From Leifsonia sp. PS1209 (GTDB lineage Bacteria; Actinomycetota; Actinomycetes; Actinomycetales; Microbacteriaceae): a stretch of 64,000 nt of DNA. Location: assembly GCF_012317045.1 (NCBI RefSeq), contig NZ_CP051154.1:2108001-2172000 (forward strand). Direction: 5' to 3'. Positions within the stretch are counted from its first letter, which is position 1. The number at the start of each line of letters is the position of its first letter. The position numbers were made by a program, and so were the translations under genes. Under the pieces are notes generated by a model. That model ran no database searches and was not told the origin of the DNA. It was given only the letters and a program-made list of their open reading frames with translations. Positions 55,875-64,000 of this stretch are shown piece after piece.

Positions 55875-56795
55875 TCAGAACGGCAGCAGCGGGTCGATCG
55901 CGACGGCCAGGAAGATCAGCGTCAGGTAGGCGATGGAGCCGTGGAACACGCGCATCGGCGAGACGGCGGCGTGGCGGATCGCCAGGTTGTACAGCCGGTG
56001 CGACTCGTAGAGGAACCAGCCGCCGACCACCACGGAGATCGTGGTGTAGACGAGACCCATGTGCGCCACCGGGATGAGCAGCAGCGAGCAGGCGACCATC
56101 GCCCAGGCGTAGAGGATGACCTGCAGGCCGACCACGGCGCGGCCGCGGACGACGGCGAGCATGGGGACGCCCGCCTCCTTGTAGTCGTCGCGGTACTTCA
56201 TCGACAGCGGCCAGTAGTGCGGTGGCGTCCAGAGGAAGATGACGCCGAACAGGATGAACGCCGGCCAGTCGAGCGAGCCGGTCACGGCCGCCCAGCCGAT
56301 CAGCACGGGCATGCAGCCCGCGATGCCGCCCCAGACGATGTTCTGCGGGGTGCGGCGCTTGAGGATCAGCGTGTAGAAGACCACGTAGAGCAGGATCGCG
56401 ACGAGCGAGAGCCCCGCTGCGAGCCAGTTCGTGAAGAAGCCGAGGACCAGCACGGAGGCGACGCCGAGCGCGTATGCGAAGACCAGCGCCTCGCGGTCGC
56501 TGAGCTCTCCGGTGACGAGCGGGCGGTTCTTCGTGCGCTTCATCACGCGGTCGATGTCGCGGTCGATGTAGCAGTTGAACGCCCCGGCAGAACCGGCGGA
56601 CATGTATCCGCCGACCACCGTCGCGAGCACAAGCAGCAGGTTCGGGATGCCGTGGCCGGCGAGGATCATCGTCGGCACCGTCGTCACGAGAAGTAACTCG
56701 ACGACACGCGGTTTCGTCAGCGAGAAGTAGGCCTTGACCTTGCGGGCGACGCCGATTCGGCCCGATTCGACACGGCTTTCTACAGCGACGTCCAT
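55875..56795 (-). CDS. ctaB: Protoheme IX farnesyltransferase (heme O synthase)
   Basis: 306 aa from the ATG at 56795. UbiA prenyltransferase fold with about nine helices. First Asp-rich motif is [24 protein letters not shown]; the second region is [24 protein letters not shown]. It adds the farnesyl group to heme B, the step before CtaA. Divergent from tkt. Confidence 0.95.
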   Translation of the reverse strand: MDVAVESRVESGRIGVARKVKAYFSLTKPRVVELLLVTTVPTMILAGHGIPNLLLVLATVVGGYMSAGSAGAFNCYIDRDIDRVMKRTKNRPLVTGELSDREALVFAYALGVASVLVLGFFTNWLAAGLSLVAILLYVVFYTLILKRRTPQNIVWGGIAGCMPVLIGWAAVTGSLDWPAFILFGVIFLWTPPHYWPLSMKYRDDYKEAGVPMLAVVRGRAVVGLQVILYAWAMVACSLLLIPVAHMGLVYTTISVVVGGWFLYESHRLYNLAIRHAAVSPMRVFHGSIAYLTLIFLAVAIDPLLPF

Positions 56796-57090
56796 TGCTC
56801 CTCTAACGATTCGTCCGACTCCCCCAGTGATTCTAGGATACCCGTCCGATGACTCCTCCCCCGCCTACTCCGGGGACGGGTTATCCACAACCGGCTGAGG
56901 GAACACCCCACGTTTCGGGTGTGTTACCTATACTTGGAGGTGCTCGCCAGCCGGACCCGAACATCCATGCATCCTTTTGTAGGAGTCGCACGGATGCAGT
57001 CCGGCGCCGATGACGTCCACGGCGCGCACTACCTACACCGGTGCGGGACCACGACGGCCCTCACCATATCTACGAAGGGTCAGTTTTCAC
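56796..57090. other. Divergent promoter gap between ctaB and tkt
   Basis: 295 bp with no gene. It contains a perfect DnaA box at 56881-56889 and a good -10 candidate TATACT at 56929-56934 (no matching -35), which would give tkt a leader of about 150 nt. Nothing else stands out. Confidence 0.45.
56881..56889 (+). promoter_or_regulatory. Perfect DnaA box
   Basis: TTATCCACA is the exact high-affinity 9-mer, isolated in the ctaB-tkt gap, 40 bp upstream of the -10 candidate of tkt. A single box points to DnaA regulation or titration, or chance, not to an origin. Confidence 0.5.
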
Positions 57091-59184
57091 GTGGCAGCTC
57101 TGCAATGGGATCCCATTGACAACAAGGCAGTAGACACCGCTCGCGTTCTCGCGGCGGACGCGGTGGAGAAGGTGGGCAACGGGCATCCCGGAACCGCCAT
57201 GAGCCTCGCTCCGGCCGCTTACCTGCTGTTCCAGAAGGTGATGCGCCGCGATCCGCACGACCAGCACTGGCTCGGACGCGACCGCTTCATCCTCTCGGCG
57301 GGCCACAGCTCGCTGACCCAGTACATCCAGCTGTACTTCGGCGGATACGGCCTCGAGCTCGACGACCTCGAGAAGCTCCGCACCTGGGGCTCCCTCACGC
57401 CGGGCCACCCCGAGGTCGGCCACACCGACGGCGTCGAGATCACCACCGGCCCGCTCGGCCAGGGCATCTCGTCCTCCGTCGGTTTCGCATACGCGAGCCG
57501 CTTCGAGCGCGGCCTGTTCGACCCGGACGCAGAGGCGGGCACGAGCCCGTTCGACCACTTCGTCTACGTCATCGCCGGCGACGGCGACCTGCAGGAGGGC
57601 GTGAGCAGCGAGGCATCCTCGCTCGCCGGCCACCAGCAGCTCGGCAACCTCATCGCGATCTACGACAGCAACCAGATCTCGATCGAGGACGACACCAACA
57701 TCGCCTTCACCGAAGACGTCAAGGCGCGCTACGAGGCGTACCACTGGCACGTCCAGGTCGTCGACTGGAAGAAGACGGGCGTCTACGAGGAAGACGTGCA
57801 GGAGCTGCACGACGCCATCGAGGCGGCCAAGGCCGTCACCGACAAGCCCTCGCTGATCATCCTCAAGACGATCATCGGCTGGCCGGCCCCGAAAAAGCAG
57901 AACACGGGCAAGATCCACGGTTCGGCTCTCGGCACCGACGAGCTGCGCGCCGTCAAAGAGGTTCTCGGCTTCGACCCCGACAAGAACTTCGACGTCGCCC
58001 CCGAGGTCATCGAGCACACCCGCAAGGCCGTCGAGCGCGGCGCGGAGCAGCGTGCGGAGTGGCAGAAGGGCTTCGACACCTGGGCGGCAGCGAACCCGGA
58101 GCGCAAGCAGCTCCTCGACCGCCTGCTCACCGGAGAACTCCCCGAGGGCGTCGAGGCTGCCCTCCCGGTGTTCGAGGCCGGCAAGGACATCTCGACCCGC
58201 GCGGCGAGCGGCAAGGTGCTCAACGCACTCGGACCGATCATCCCCGAGCTGTGGGGCGGTTCGGCCGACCTCGCAGAGTCGAACAACACGACCATCGAGG
58301 GAGCGGCGTCGTTCGTCCCGTCCGAGCACTCGACGCACGAGTGGACGGGCAACCCGTACGGTCGCGTCCTGCACTTCGGCATCCGTGAGCACGCGATGGC
58401 GGCCATCCTGAACGGCATCGTGCTGCACGGCCCGACGCGTCCGTTCGGCGGCACGTTCCTGATCTTCAGCGACTACATGCGCCCCGCCGTCCGTCTGGCA
58501 GCGCTCATGAAGGCGCCGTCGATCTTCGTCTGGACGCACGACTCCGTCGCCCTCGGCGAGGACGGCCCGACGCACCAGCCGATCGAGCAGCTCTCGACGC
58601 TCCGCGCCATCCCGCAGCTCGACGTGGTGCGCCCCGGCGACGCCAACGAGGTCGCGTACGCCTGGAAGACCATCCTGGAACGCCGCAAGGGACCGGCCGG
58701 CATCGCGCTGACCCGTCAGAACATCCCGGTGTTCGAGCGCGGTGACGGCGAGGCGAGCGGCGACACGTTCGCGTCCGCCGCCAACGTCTCCAAGGGCGCG
58801 TACGTGCTCGCCGAGGCGCCGAACGGCACCCCGGACGTGCTGCTGATCGCCACGGGCTCCGAGCTCCAGATCGCCGTCGAGACCCGCGAGGTCCTGCGTG
58901 GAGAGGGCATCAACGCCCGCGTCATCTCCGCACCGAGCCTCGAGTGGTTCGAAGAGCAGAGCGACGAGTACAAGGAATCCGTGCTGCCCTCCGCCGTCAA
59001 GGCCCGCGTCTCGATCGAGGCAGGCCTCGCGCTCAGCTGGCGCTCGTACGTGGGCGACCACGGCCGCAGCGTCTCGATCGAGCACTTCGGCGCATCGGCC
59101 GACTACAAGACGCTGTTCCGCGAGTTCGGGATGACCACCGAGCACGCCGTCGCCGCAGCCAAGGAATCGCTCGCGTCGCTCTGA
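57091..59184 (+). CDS. tkt: Transketolase
   Basis: 697 aa from the GTG at 57091, with GAAGGG upstream. Thiamine-diphosphate site GDGDLQEGVSSEASSLAG to NQISIEDD, plus GNGHPGTAMSLAPAAYLLF and GLTPGHPE-type SLTPGHPEVGHTDGVE early. The late GPTHQPIEQL and FGGTFLIFSDYMRP segments complete the family. It moves two-carbon units in the pentose-phosphate pathway. First gene of tkt-tal-pgi-zwf-opcA. Confidence 0.97.
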   Translation: MAALQWDPIDNKAVDTARVLAADAVEKVGNGHPGTAMSLAPAAYLLFQKVMRRDPHDQHWLGRDRFILSAGHSSLTQYIQLYFGGYGLELDDLEKLRTWGSLTPGHPEVGHTDGVEITTGPLGQGISSSVGFAYASRFERGLFDPDAEAGTSPFDHFVYVIAGDGDLQEGVSSEASSLAGHQQLGNLIAIYDSNQISIEDDTNIAFTEDVKARYEAYHWHVQVVDWKKTGVYEEDVQELHDAIEAAKAVTDKPSLIILKTIIGWPAPKKQNTGKIHGSALGTDELRAVKEVLGFDPDKNFDVAPEVIEHTRKAVERGAEQRAEWQKGFDTWAAANPERKQLLDRLLTGELPEGVEAALPVFEAGKDISTRAASGKVLNALGPIIPELWGGSADLAESNNTTIEGAASFVPSEHSTHEWTGNPYGRVLHFGIREHAMAAILNGIVLHGPTRPFGGTFLIFSDYMRPAVRLAALMKAPSIFVWTHDSVALGEDGPTHQPIEQLSTLRAIPQLDVVRPGDANEVAYAWKTILERRKGPAGIALTRQNIPVFERGDGEASGDTFASAANVSKGAYVLAEAPNGTPDVLLIATGSELQIAVETREVLRGEGINARVISAPSLEWFEEQSDEYKESVLPSAVKARVSIEAGLALSWRSYVGDHGRSVSIEHFGASADYKTLFREFGMTTEHAVAAAKESLASL

Positions 59185-59210
59185 CGCGAGACAAGAGGAG
59201 ATAGAAGAAA

Positions 59211-60323
59211 ATGACAGACTCCACCCCCACCGCCCAGCTTTCGGCCGCAGGCGTCAGCATCTGGCTCGACGACCTGTCGCGTGAGCGCATCAACTCCGGC
59301 GGACTGCAGAAGCTCATCGCGGAGAAGAACGTGGTCGGCGTGACCACCAACCCGACGATCTTCGCAACGGCACTGTCCAACGGAGAGGCGTACGACGCGC
59401 AGGTGCGCGAGCTCGCAGCGGCCGGCACCAGCGTCACCGACGCGGTCTTCGAGATCACGACGGACGACGTCGCCACCGCCAGCGACATCTTCAACGAGGT
59501 CTTCGAGCAGACCGAGGGAACCGACGGCCGCGTGTCGATCGAGGTCGAGCCCGGCCTCGCGCACGACGCAGCGGGCACCATCGCCGAGGCCAAGAAGCTC
59601 GCGGCCAAGGTGAACAAGCCCAACGTGCTCATCAAGATCCCCGCGACCGTCGAGGGCCTCGAGGCCATCACGGAGACCATCGGAGCCGGGATCAGCGTCA
59701 ACGTCACGCTGATCTTCAGCCTCGACCGCTACCGCGGCGTGATCGAGGCGTACCTCGCCGGTCTCGAGAAGGCTCAGGCCGCAGGCATCGACCTCTCCGG
59801 CATCCAGTCGGTCGCCTCGTTCTTCGTGTCGCGCGTCGACACCGAGATCGACAAGCGCCTGACCGCGATCGGCACCGACGAGGCGCTCGCGCTCAAGAGC
59901 AAGGCGGGCGTCGCGAACGCACGCCTCGCGTACCAGGTCTACGAGGAGGCGTTCGCGACCGACCGTGCCAAGGCACTCGTCGCGGCGGGCGCCAACGAGC
60001 AGCGCCCGCTCTGGGCGTCCACCGGCGTCAAGGACCCGAGCCTGCCCGACACCCTGTACGTCACCGAGCTCGTCGCCCCGAACACGGTCAACACCATGCC
60101 GGAGAAGACGCTCGACGCGACCTTCGACCACGGCGTGATCACCGGCGACACCGTCACCGGCAACTACGCGGACGCGCAGGGCGTGCTCGACAAGCTCGCA
60201 GCGCTCGGCGTGGACTACGACGATGTCACCGCCGTCCTCGAGAAGGAGGGCGTCGAGAAGTTCGTCGTCTCCTGGAACGAGCTGCTGGACACCGTGACCG
60301 CAGCTCTCGAGGCAGCGAAGTGA
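59211..60323 (+). CDS. tal: Transaldolase
   Basis: 370 aa from the ATG at 59211 behind AGGAGATAG. Conserved [31 protein letters not shown] with the Schiff-base Lys, [12 protein letters not shown] and the late [12 protein letters not shown]. It is the long actinobacterial form. It exchanges three-carbon units with sedoheptulose-7-phosphate. It lies 26 bp after tkt and overlaps pgi in GTGA. Confidence 0.97.
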   Translation: MTDSTPTAQLSAAGVSIWLDDLSRERINSGGLQKLIAEKNVVGVTTNPTIFATALSNGEAYDAQVRELAAAGTSVTDAVFEITTDDVATASDIFNEVFEQTEGTDGRVSIEVEPGLAHDAAGTIAEAKKLAAKVNKPNVLIKIPATVEGLEAITETIGAGISVNVTLIFSLDRYRGVIEAYLAGLEKAQAAGIDLSGIQSVASFFVSRVDTEIDKRLTAIGTDEALALKSKAGVANARLAYQVYEEAFATDRAKALVAAGANEQRPLWASTGVKDPSLPDTLYVTELVAPNTVNTMPEKTLDATFDHGVITGDTVTGNYADAQGVLDKLAALGVDYDDVTAVLEKEGVEKFVVSWNELLDTVTAALEAAK

Positions 60324-61930
60324 CGTTCCGCATCCACGTCACCGGCGCCACCGCCGATGCCGTGAAGGCCGTGGTCCCGCAGCTCGTCGCAGACCGCGTC
60401 GCGTCCGGGATCACCGCACAGGACCCCGCGCTGTGGGGCCCTGCTGCCGAAGCCGAGGCGGCCAAGCGCCTCGGCTGGACGGAGGCCGTCGCGATCTCCC
60501 GTCCGCTGGTCGCCGAGATCACCGCCCTGCGCGAGGAGCTCCACGCCAAGGGTGTCGACCACATCGTGCTCGGCGGCATGGGCGGCTCGTCGCTCGCTCC
60601 GGAGGTCATCACCAGGACGGCCGAGGCCGAGCTGACCGTGCTCGACTCCACCGACCCCGGCCAGGTGCTCTCCGCGCTGCGCGACCGCCTCGCCGCGACC
60701 GCCGTCGTCATCTCGAGCAAGTCGGGTTCGACCCTCGAGACCGACAGCCAGCGTCGCGTCTACGAGAAGTGGTTCCGCGACGCAGGCATCGACCCCGCTG
60801 AGCGCATCGTCGTCGTCACCGACCCCGGATCGCCGCTGGATGTCTCCGCCCGTGAGGCCGGCTACCGCGTCTTCAACGCCGACCCCAACGTCGGCGGACG
60901 ATACTCGGCGCTCACCGCGTTCGGCCTCGTGCCGTCCGGGCTCGCCGGTGTCGACATCGCCGAGCTGCTCGACGAGGCAGAGGCCACACTGATCGAGCTC
61001 GCCGTCGACAACGACGAGAACCCGGGCCTCGTGCTCGGCGCCGCGATCGCCGGTACGAACCCGCTCAAGGACAAGCTCGGCATCATCGCCGACGGCACGC
61101 ACATCGTCGGCTTCGCCGACTGGGCAGAGCAGCTGATCGCGGAATCGACGGGCAAGGAAGGCACCGGCCTCCTCCCCGTGGTCCTCGACCCGCTCTCCCC
61201 CGAGGTCGGAGAGAACCTCCCCGACCTGCAGATCGTGCGGCTCGTCGACAACGCGGAGGCTCACCACCTGTTCCCCGCGAACCGCCACGACGGCGAGATC
61301 CTCGTCTCCGGCAGCCTCGGCGCGCAGCTCATCGTCTGGGAGTACGCCGTTGCCGTCGCCGGCCGCCTGCTCGGGATCAACCCGTTCGACCAGCCCGACG
61401 TGGAGGCCGCCAAGGTCGCCGCACGCGCACTGCTCGACAACCGTCCGGAGCCCGCCGCCCCCGCGTTCGTCGCGAACGGCGTCGAGGTCCGCACCACGGG
61501 CGACTTCCTGAACGGCGCGACCACCCTCGATGCCGCAGTGGATGCGCTGCTCGCCCAGCTCGGACCGGACGGCTACGTCTCCATCCAGGCATACGTCGAC
61601 CGTCTCGCCCTCCCGCAGCTCGCCGGGATGCGCGACCTCCTCGCCGCCAAGGCCAAGCGTCCGGTGACGTTCGGCTGGGGACCCCGCTTCCTGCACTCCA
61701 CCGGCCAGTTCCACAAGGGCGGCCCCGCCGTCGGCGTGTTCCTGCAGATCACGGCCGACGCGCCGGAAGACCTGGAGATCCCCGACCGTCCGTTCACCTT
61801 CGGCCAGCTCATCCAGGCCCAGGCGGCAGGCGACGCGAGCGTGCTCGGCGAGCACGGCCGTCCCGTCCTGACCCTGAACCTGACGAACCCCGAGGCGAGT
61901 GTCGTCTCGCTGTTCGAGGCCGTCAACTAA
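60320..61930 (+). CDS. pgi: Glucose-6-phosphate isomerase
   Basis: 536 aa from a GTG overlapping the tal stop. The SIS fold is marked by [17 protein letters not shown] and [16 protein letters not shown], with [22 protein letters not shown]. It interconverts glucose-6-phosphate and fructose-6-phosphate. The isomerase joining this operon puts all glucose-6-phosphate branching steps together. It is of the actinobacterial type found between tal and zwf. Confidence 0.95.
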   Translation: MTFRIHVTGATADAVKAVVPQLVADRVASGITAQDPALWGPAAEAEAAKRLGWTEAVAISRPLVAEITALREELHAKGVDHIVLGGMGGSSLAPEVITRTAEAELTVLDSTDPGQVLSALRDRLAATAVVISSKSGSTLETDSQRRVYEKWFRDAGIDPAERIVVVTDPGSPLDVSAREAGYRVFNADPNVGGRYSALTAFGLVPSGLAGVDIAELLDEAEATLIELAVDNDENPGLVLGAAIAGTNPLKDKLGIIADGTHIVGFADWAEQLIAESTGKEGTGLLPVVLDPLSPEVGENLPDLQIVRLVDNAEAHHLFPANRHDGEILVSGSLGAQLIVWEYAVAVAGRLLGINPFDQPDVEAAKVAARALLDNRPEPAAPAFVANGVEVRTTGDFLNGATTLDAAVDALLAQLGPDGYVSIQAYVDRLALPQLAGMRDLLAAKAKRPVTFGWGPRFLHSTGQFHKGGPAVGVFLQITADAPEDLEIPDRPFTFGQLIQAQAAGDASVLGEHGRPVLTLNLTNPEASVVSLFEAVN

Positions 61931-61958
61931 CAGCGTCATCGTCCTGACTAGGAGCTCA

Positions 61959-63500
61959 ATGTCCCCGGTGGAAATCACCCCGGAGTTCAATCCCCTGCGG
62001 TTGCCCTCCGATCGCCGACTGAATCGCATCGCCGGCCCGAGCAGCCTCATCATCTTCGGCGTGACAGGTGACCTGTCGCGCAAGAAGCTGATGCCGGCTG
62101 TCTACGACCTCGCCAACCGTGGCCTGCTGCCGCCTGGCTTCTCGCTCGTCGGGTTCGCCCGCCGCGACTGGGAGGACCAGGACTTCGAGAAGGTCGTCTA
62201 CGACGCCGTGAAGCAGTACGCTCGCACGCCGTTCGAAGACGACGTCTGGAAGCAGCTGGCCCAGGGCATCCGGTTCGTGCCGGGTGAGTTCGACGACGAC
62301 GCCGCGTTCGAGCGTCTCAAGAACACGGTCGAGGAGCTCGACAAGGAACGCGGAACGATGGGCAACCACGCGTTCTACCTGTCGATCCCCCCGAAGGCGT
62401 TCCCGCTCGTCACCGAGCAGCTGCGCAAGTCCGGCCTCGCCGACCAGTCGGAGACCGGCTGGCGCCGCGTCGTCATCGAGAAGCCCTTCGGAAGCGACCT
62501 CAAGACGGCACGCGAGCTCAACGCCGTCGTCGAGTCGGTCTTCCCGGCCGACTCGGTGTTCCGCATCGACCACTACCTCGGCAAAGAGACGGTCCAGAAC
62601 ATCCTGGCGCTGCGCTTCGCGAACGAGCTGTACGAGCCGATCTGGAACGCCAACTACGTCGACCACGTGCAGATCACGATGGCGGAGGACATCGGCGTCG
62701 GCGGCCGGGCAGGGTATTACGACGGAATCGGCGCCGCCCGCGACGTCATCCAGAACCACCTGCTCCAGCTGCTCGCGCTGACCGCGATGGAGGAGCCCAT
62801 CTCCTTCGACGCGGCCGACCTGCGCGCCGAGAAGGAGAAGATCCTCGCGGCGGTGCGCCTGCCGAAGGATCTGGGCACCTCCACCGCCCGCGGTCAGTAT
62901 TCCAGCGGGTGGCAGGGCGGCGAGAAGGTCGTCGGCTTCCTGGAAGAGGACGGGATGAACCCGGAGTCCACCACGGAGACCTACGCGGCGATCAAGCTGG
63001 AGATCGGCACCCGCCGCTGGGCCGGCGTGCCGTTCTACCTGCGTGCAGGCAAGCGGCTCGGCCGCCGTGTGACCGAGATCGCCGTCGTCTTCAAGCGCGC
63101 TCCGCAGCAGCTGTTCGCGGAGAGCCAGACGTCGGCCCTTGGTCAGAACGCGCTCGTCATCCGCGTGCAGCCGGATGAGGGTGTCACCATCCGCTTCGGC
63201 TCCAAGGTTCCCGGCGCCGGCATGCAGGTGCGCGACGTGAGCATGGACTTCGGCTACGGCCACGCGTTCACCGAGGCGAGCCCCGAGGCGTACGAGAGGC
63301 TCATCCTGGATGTGCTGCTCGGCGACCCGCCCCTGTTCCCCCGTCATGAGGAGGTCGAGCTCTCCTGGAAGATCCTCGACCCGATCGAAGAATTCTGGGC
63401 GACCCAGGGCCAGCCGGAGCAGTACCGGCCCGGCACCTGGGGCCCGAGCTCCGCGGACGAGCTTCTCGCCCGCGACGGCCGCGTTTGGAGGCGTCCATGA
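61959..63500 (+). CDS. zwf: Glucose-6-phosphate 1-dehydrogenase
   Basis: 513 aa from the ATG at 61959 behind TAGGAGCTCA. NADP loop IIFGVTGDLSRKKLMPAVYDL, substrate site RIDHYLGKETVQNIL and VIEKPFG. It makes 6-phosphogluconolactone and NADPH, the entry to the oxidative pentose-phosphate path. The stop overlaps opcA in ATGA, fitting OpcA's role as its assembly partner. Confidence 0.97.
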   Translation: MSPVEITPEFNPLRLPSDRRLNRIAGPSSLIIFGVTGDLSRKKLMPAVYDLANRGLLPPGFSLVGFARRDWEDQDFEKVVYDAVKQYARTPFEDDVWKQLAQGIRFVPGEFDDDAAFERLKNTVEELDKERGTMGNHAFYLSIPPKAFPLVTEQLRKSGLADQSETGWRRVVIEKPFGSDLKTARELNAVVESVFPADSVFRIDHYLGKETVQNILALRFANELYEPIWNANYVDHVQITMAEDIGVGGRAGYYDGIGAARDVIQNHLLQLLALTAMEEPISFDAADLRAEKEKILAAVRLPKDLGTSTARGQYSSGWQGGEKVVGFLEEDGMNPESTTETYAAIKLEIGTRRWAGVPFYLRAGKRLGRRVTEIAVVFKRAPQQLFAESQTSALGQNALVIRVQPDEGVTIRFGSKVPGAGMQVRDVSMDFGYGHAFTEASPEAYERLILDVLLGDPPLFPRHEEVELSWKILDPIEEFWATQGQPEQYRPGTWGPSSADELLARDGRVWRRP

Positions 63501-64000
63501 TCGTCGATCTGCCCGATACCACCACGAGCAACATCTCGAAGGCCCTCGTCAAGATCCGTGAGGAGGGCGGCGCCGTTGCTCTCGGCCGCGTGCTCACCCT
63601 GGTGATCGCGACGCACCTCGGCCAGGAGGAGGAGGCCATCGAGGCCGCCAACGACGCCTCTCGCGAGCACCCGATGCGCGTGATCGTCGTCTCCACCGAG
63701 GAGGAGCGCACCTCCAACGGCGACGGCAGGCTCGACGCGCAGATCCGCGTCGGCGGAGACGCCGGCGCGAGCGAGGTCATCGTGCTCCGTGCATACGGAG
63801 AGACCGCCAGCGACGAGGAGGGCCTCGTGACGGGGCTCCTGCTCCCGGATGCCCCTGTGGTCGTCTGGTGGCCCGGGATCGCCCCGGAGGTGGTCTCGAA
63901 GTCTCCGCTCGGCCGCATAGCGACCCGCCGCATTACGGACGCCTCAGCGCAGCCGGACCCGCAGTCCGCTCTGCGTCACCTGTCGAAGACGTACGCCCCC
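63497..64000 (+). CDS. opcA: OpcA, glucose-6-phosphate dehydrogenase assembly protein, 3' end off the window
   Basis: 168 codons visible from the ATG at 63497; the rest lies beyond base 64000. MIVDLPDTTTSNISKALVKIREEGG, REHPMRVIVVST and LLLPDAPVVVWWPG match OpcA, needed for active Zwf in actinobacteria and cyanobacteria. It overlaps zwf by 4 nt. Confidence 0.93.
   Translation, partial: MIVDLPDTTTSNISKALVKIREEGGAVALGRVLTLVIATHLGQEEEAIEAANDASREHPMRVIVVSTEEERTSNGDGRLDAQIRVGGDAGASEVIVLRAYGETASDEEGLVTGLLLPDAPVVVWWPGIAPEVVSKSPLGRIATRRITDASAQPDPQSALRHLSKTYAP

Noticed and set aside
56881-57090. Replication origin near the DnaA box
   Set aside because: Only one box, no AT-rich unwinding region and no dnaA/dnaN nearby.
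57070-59145. A 691-codon open frame antisense to transketolase
   Set aside because: Composition-driven shadow frame with no domain; tkt is unambiguous on the other strand.

Overview
The window is high-GC actinobacterial chromosome. Gene families and synteny point to Microbacteriaceae, probably a Leifsonia-like genus. The evidence is PafB/PafC, DUF3097, DUF3099, an actinobacterial GT4-type glycogen synthase, the ImuA'-ImuB-DnaE2 cassette, perfect TCGAAC-N4-GTTCGA LexA boxes, a sufB-sufD-Rieske-sufC-sufT operon, and tkt-tal-pgi-zwf-opcA. The genus call is inference. All starts were chosen by eye from start codons, Shine-Dalgarno sequences and overlaps.

Layout. 1-4576 (minus strand): HAD phosphatase, trmI, an FKBP lipoprotein, pafB and partial pafC. 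This is the usual flank of the Pup-proteasome locus, but with no pup, prc, dop or pafA genes between. 4665-12202: PAC2 protein, UppP, M20 peptidase, tRNA-Leu(GAG), CDF transporter, WYL regulator with a perfect inverted repeat at its start, MbfA-like ferritin/VIT fusion, DUF1707 protein, and a LexA-boxed DUF6504-like gene. 12250-21120: DUF3097, cold-shock protein, an intergenic palindrome array, the LexA-boxed mutasome operon with a repeat-coding micro-ORF between imuB and dnaE2, AMP nucleosidase, and a second VIT transporter. 21298-29809: glutamate dehydrogenase, reductase-like protein, DEAD/DEAH helicase, SGNH hydrolase, D,D-carboxypeptidase, SpoU methyltransferase, Sir2 deacylase and histidine phosphatase.

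29717-31633 is an island. A lower-GC insert with one unknown polytopic membrane protein is bracketed by 111-bp direct repeats, one mismatch apart, of the 3' end of the histidine phosphatase gene. No recombinase is visible.

31634-43125: cell-wall-binding-repeat protein, glycosyltransferase, alpha/beta hydrolase, trehalose synthase behind a perfect LacI-type operator, exonuclease, DUF4190 protein, ribosomal L31 type B, ABC ATPase, divergent glgA/glgC, and serB. 43031-45977 is a tightly coupled minus-strand operon: TasA/CalY-like protein, LPNTG protein, RCC1-repeat protein and an ER-type (SipW-like) signal peptidase. The TasA-like and RCC1 proteins share the same F-x-D-x-G-x-V-E-T-x-F motif, suggesting a dedicated secretion and surface-display module.

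46138-64000: FabG, two small proteins, SURF1, an ABC-F protein, the suf Fe-S assembly operon, heme A and heme O synthesis genes (ctaA, ctaB), an acetyltransferase, and the pentose-phosphate/glucose-6-phosphate operon, which runs off the right end inside opcA.

The strongest leads for new biology are the 111-bp-repeat island, the SOS-controlled DUF6504 gene beside the mutasome, the imuB/dnaE2 micro-ORF, and the SipW-RCC1-LPXTG module.
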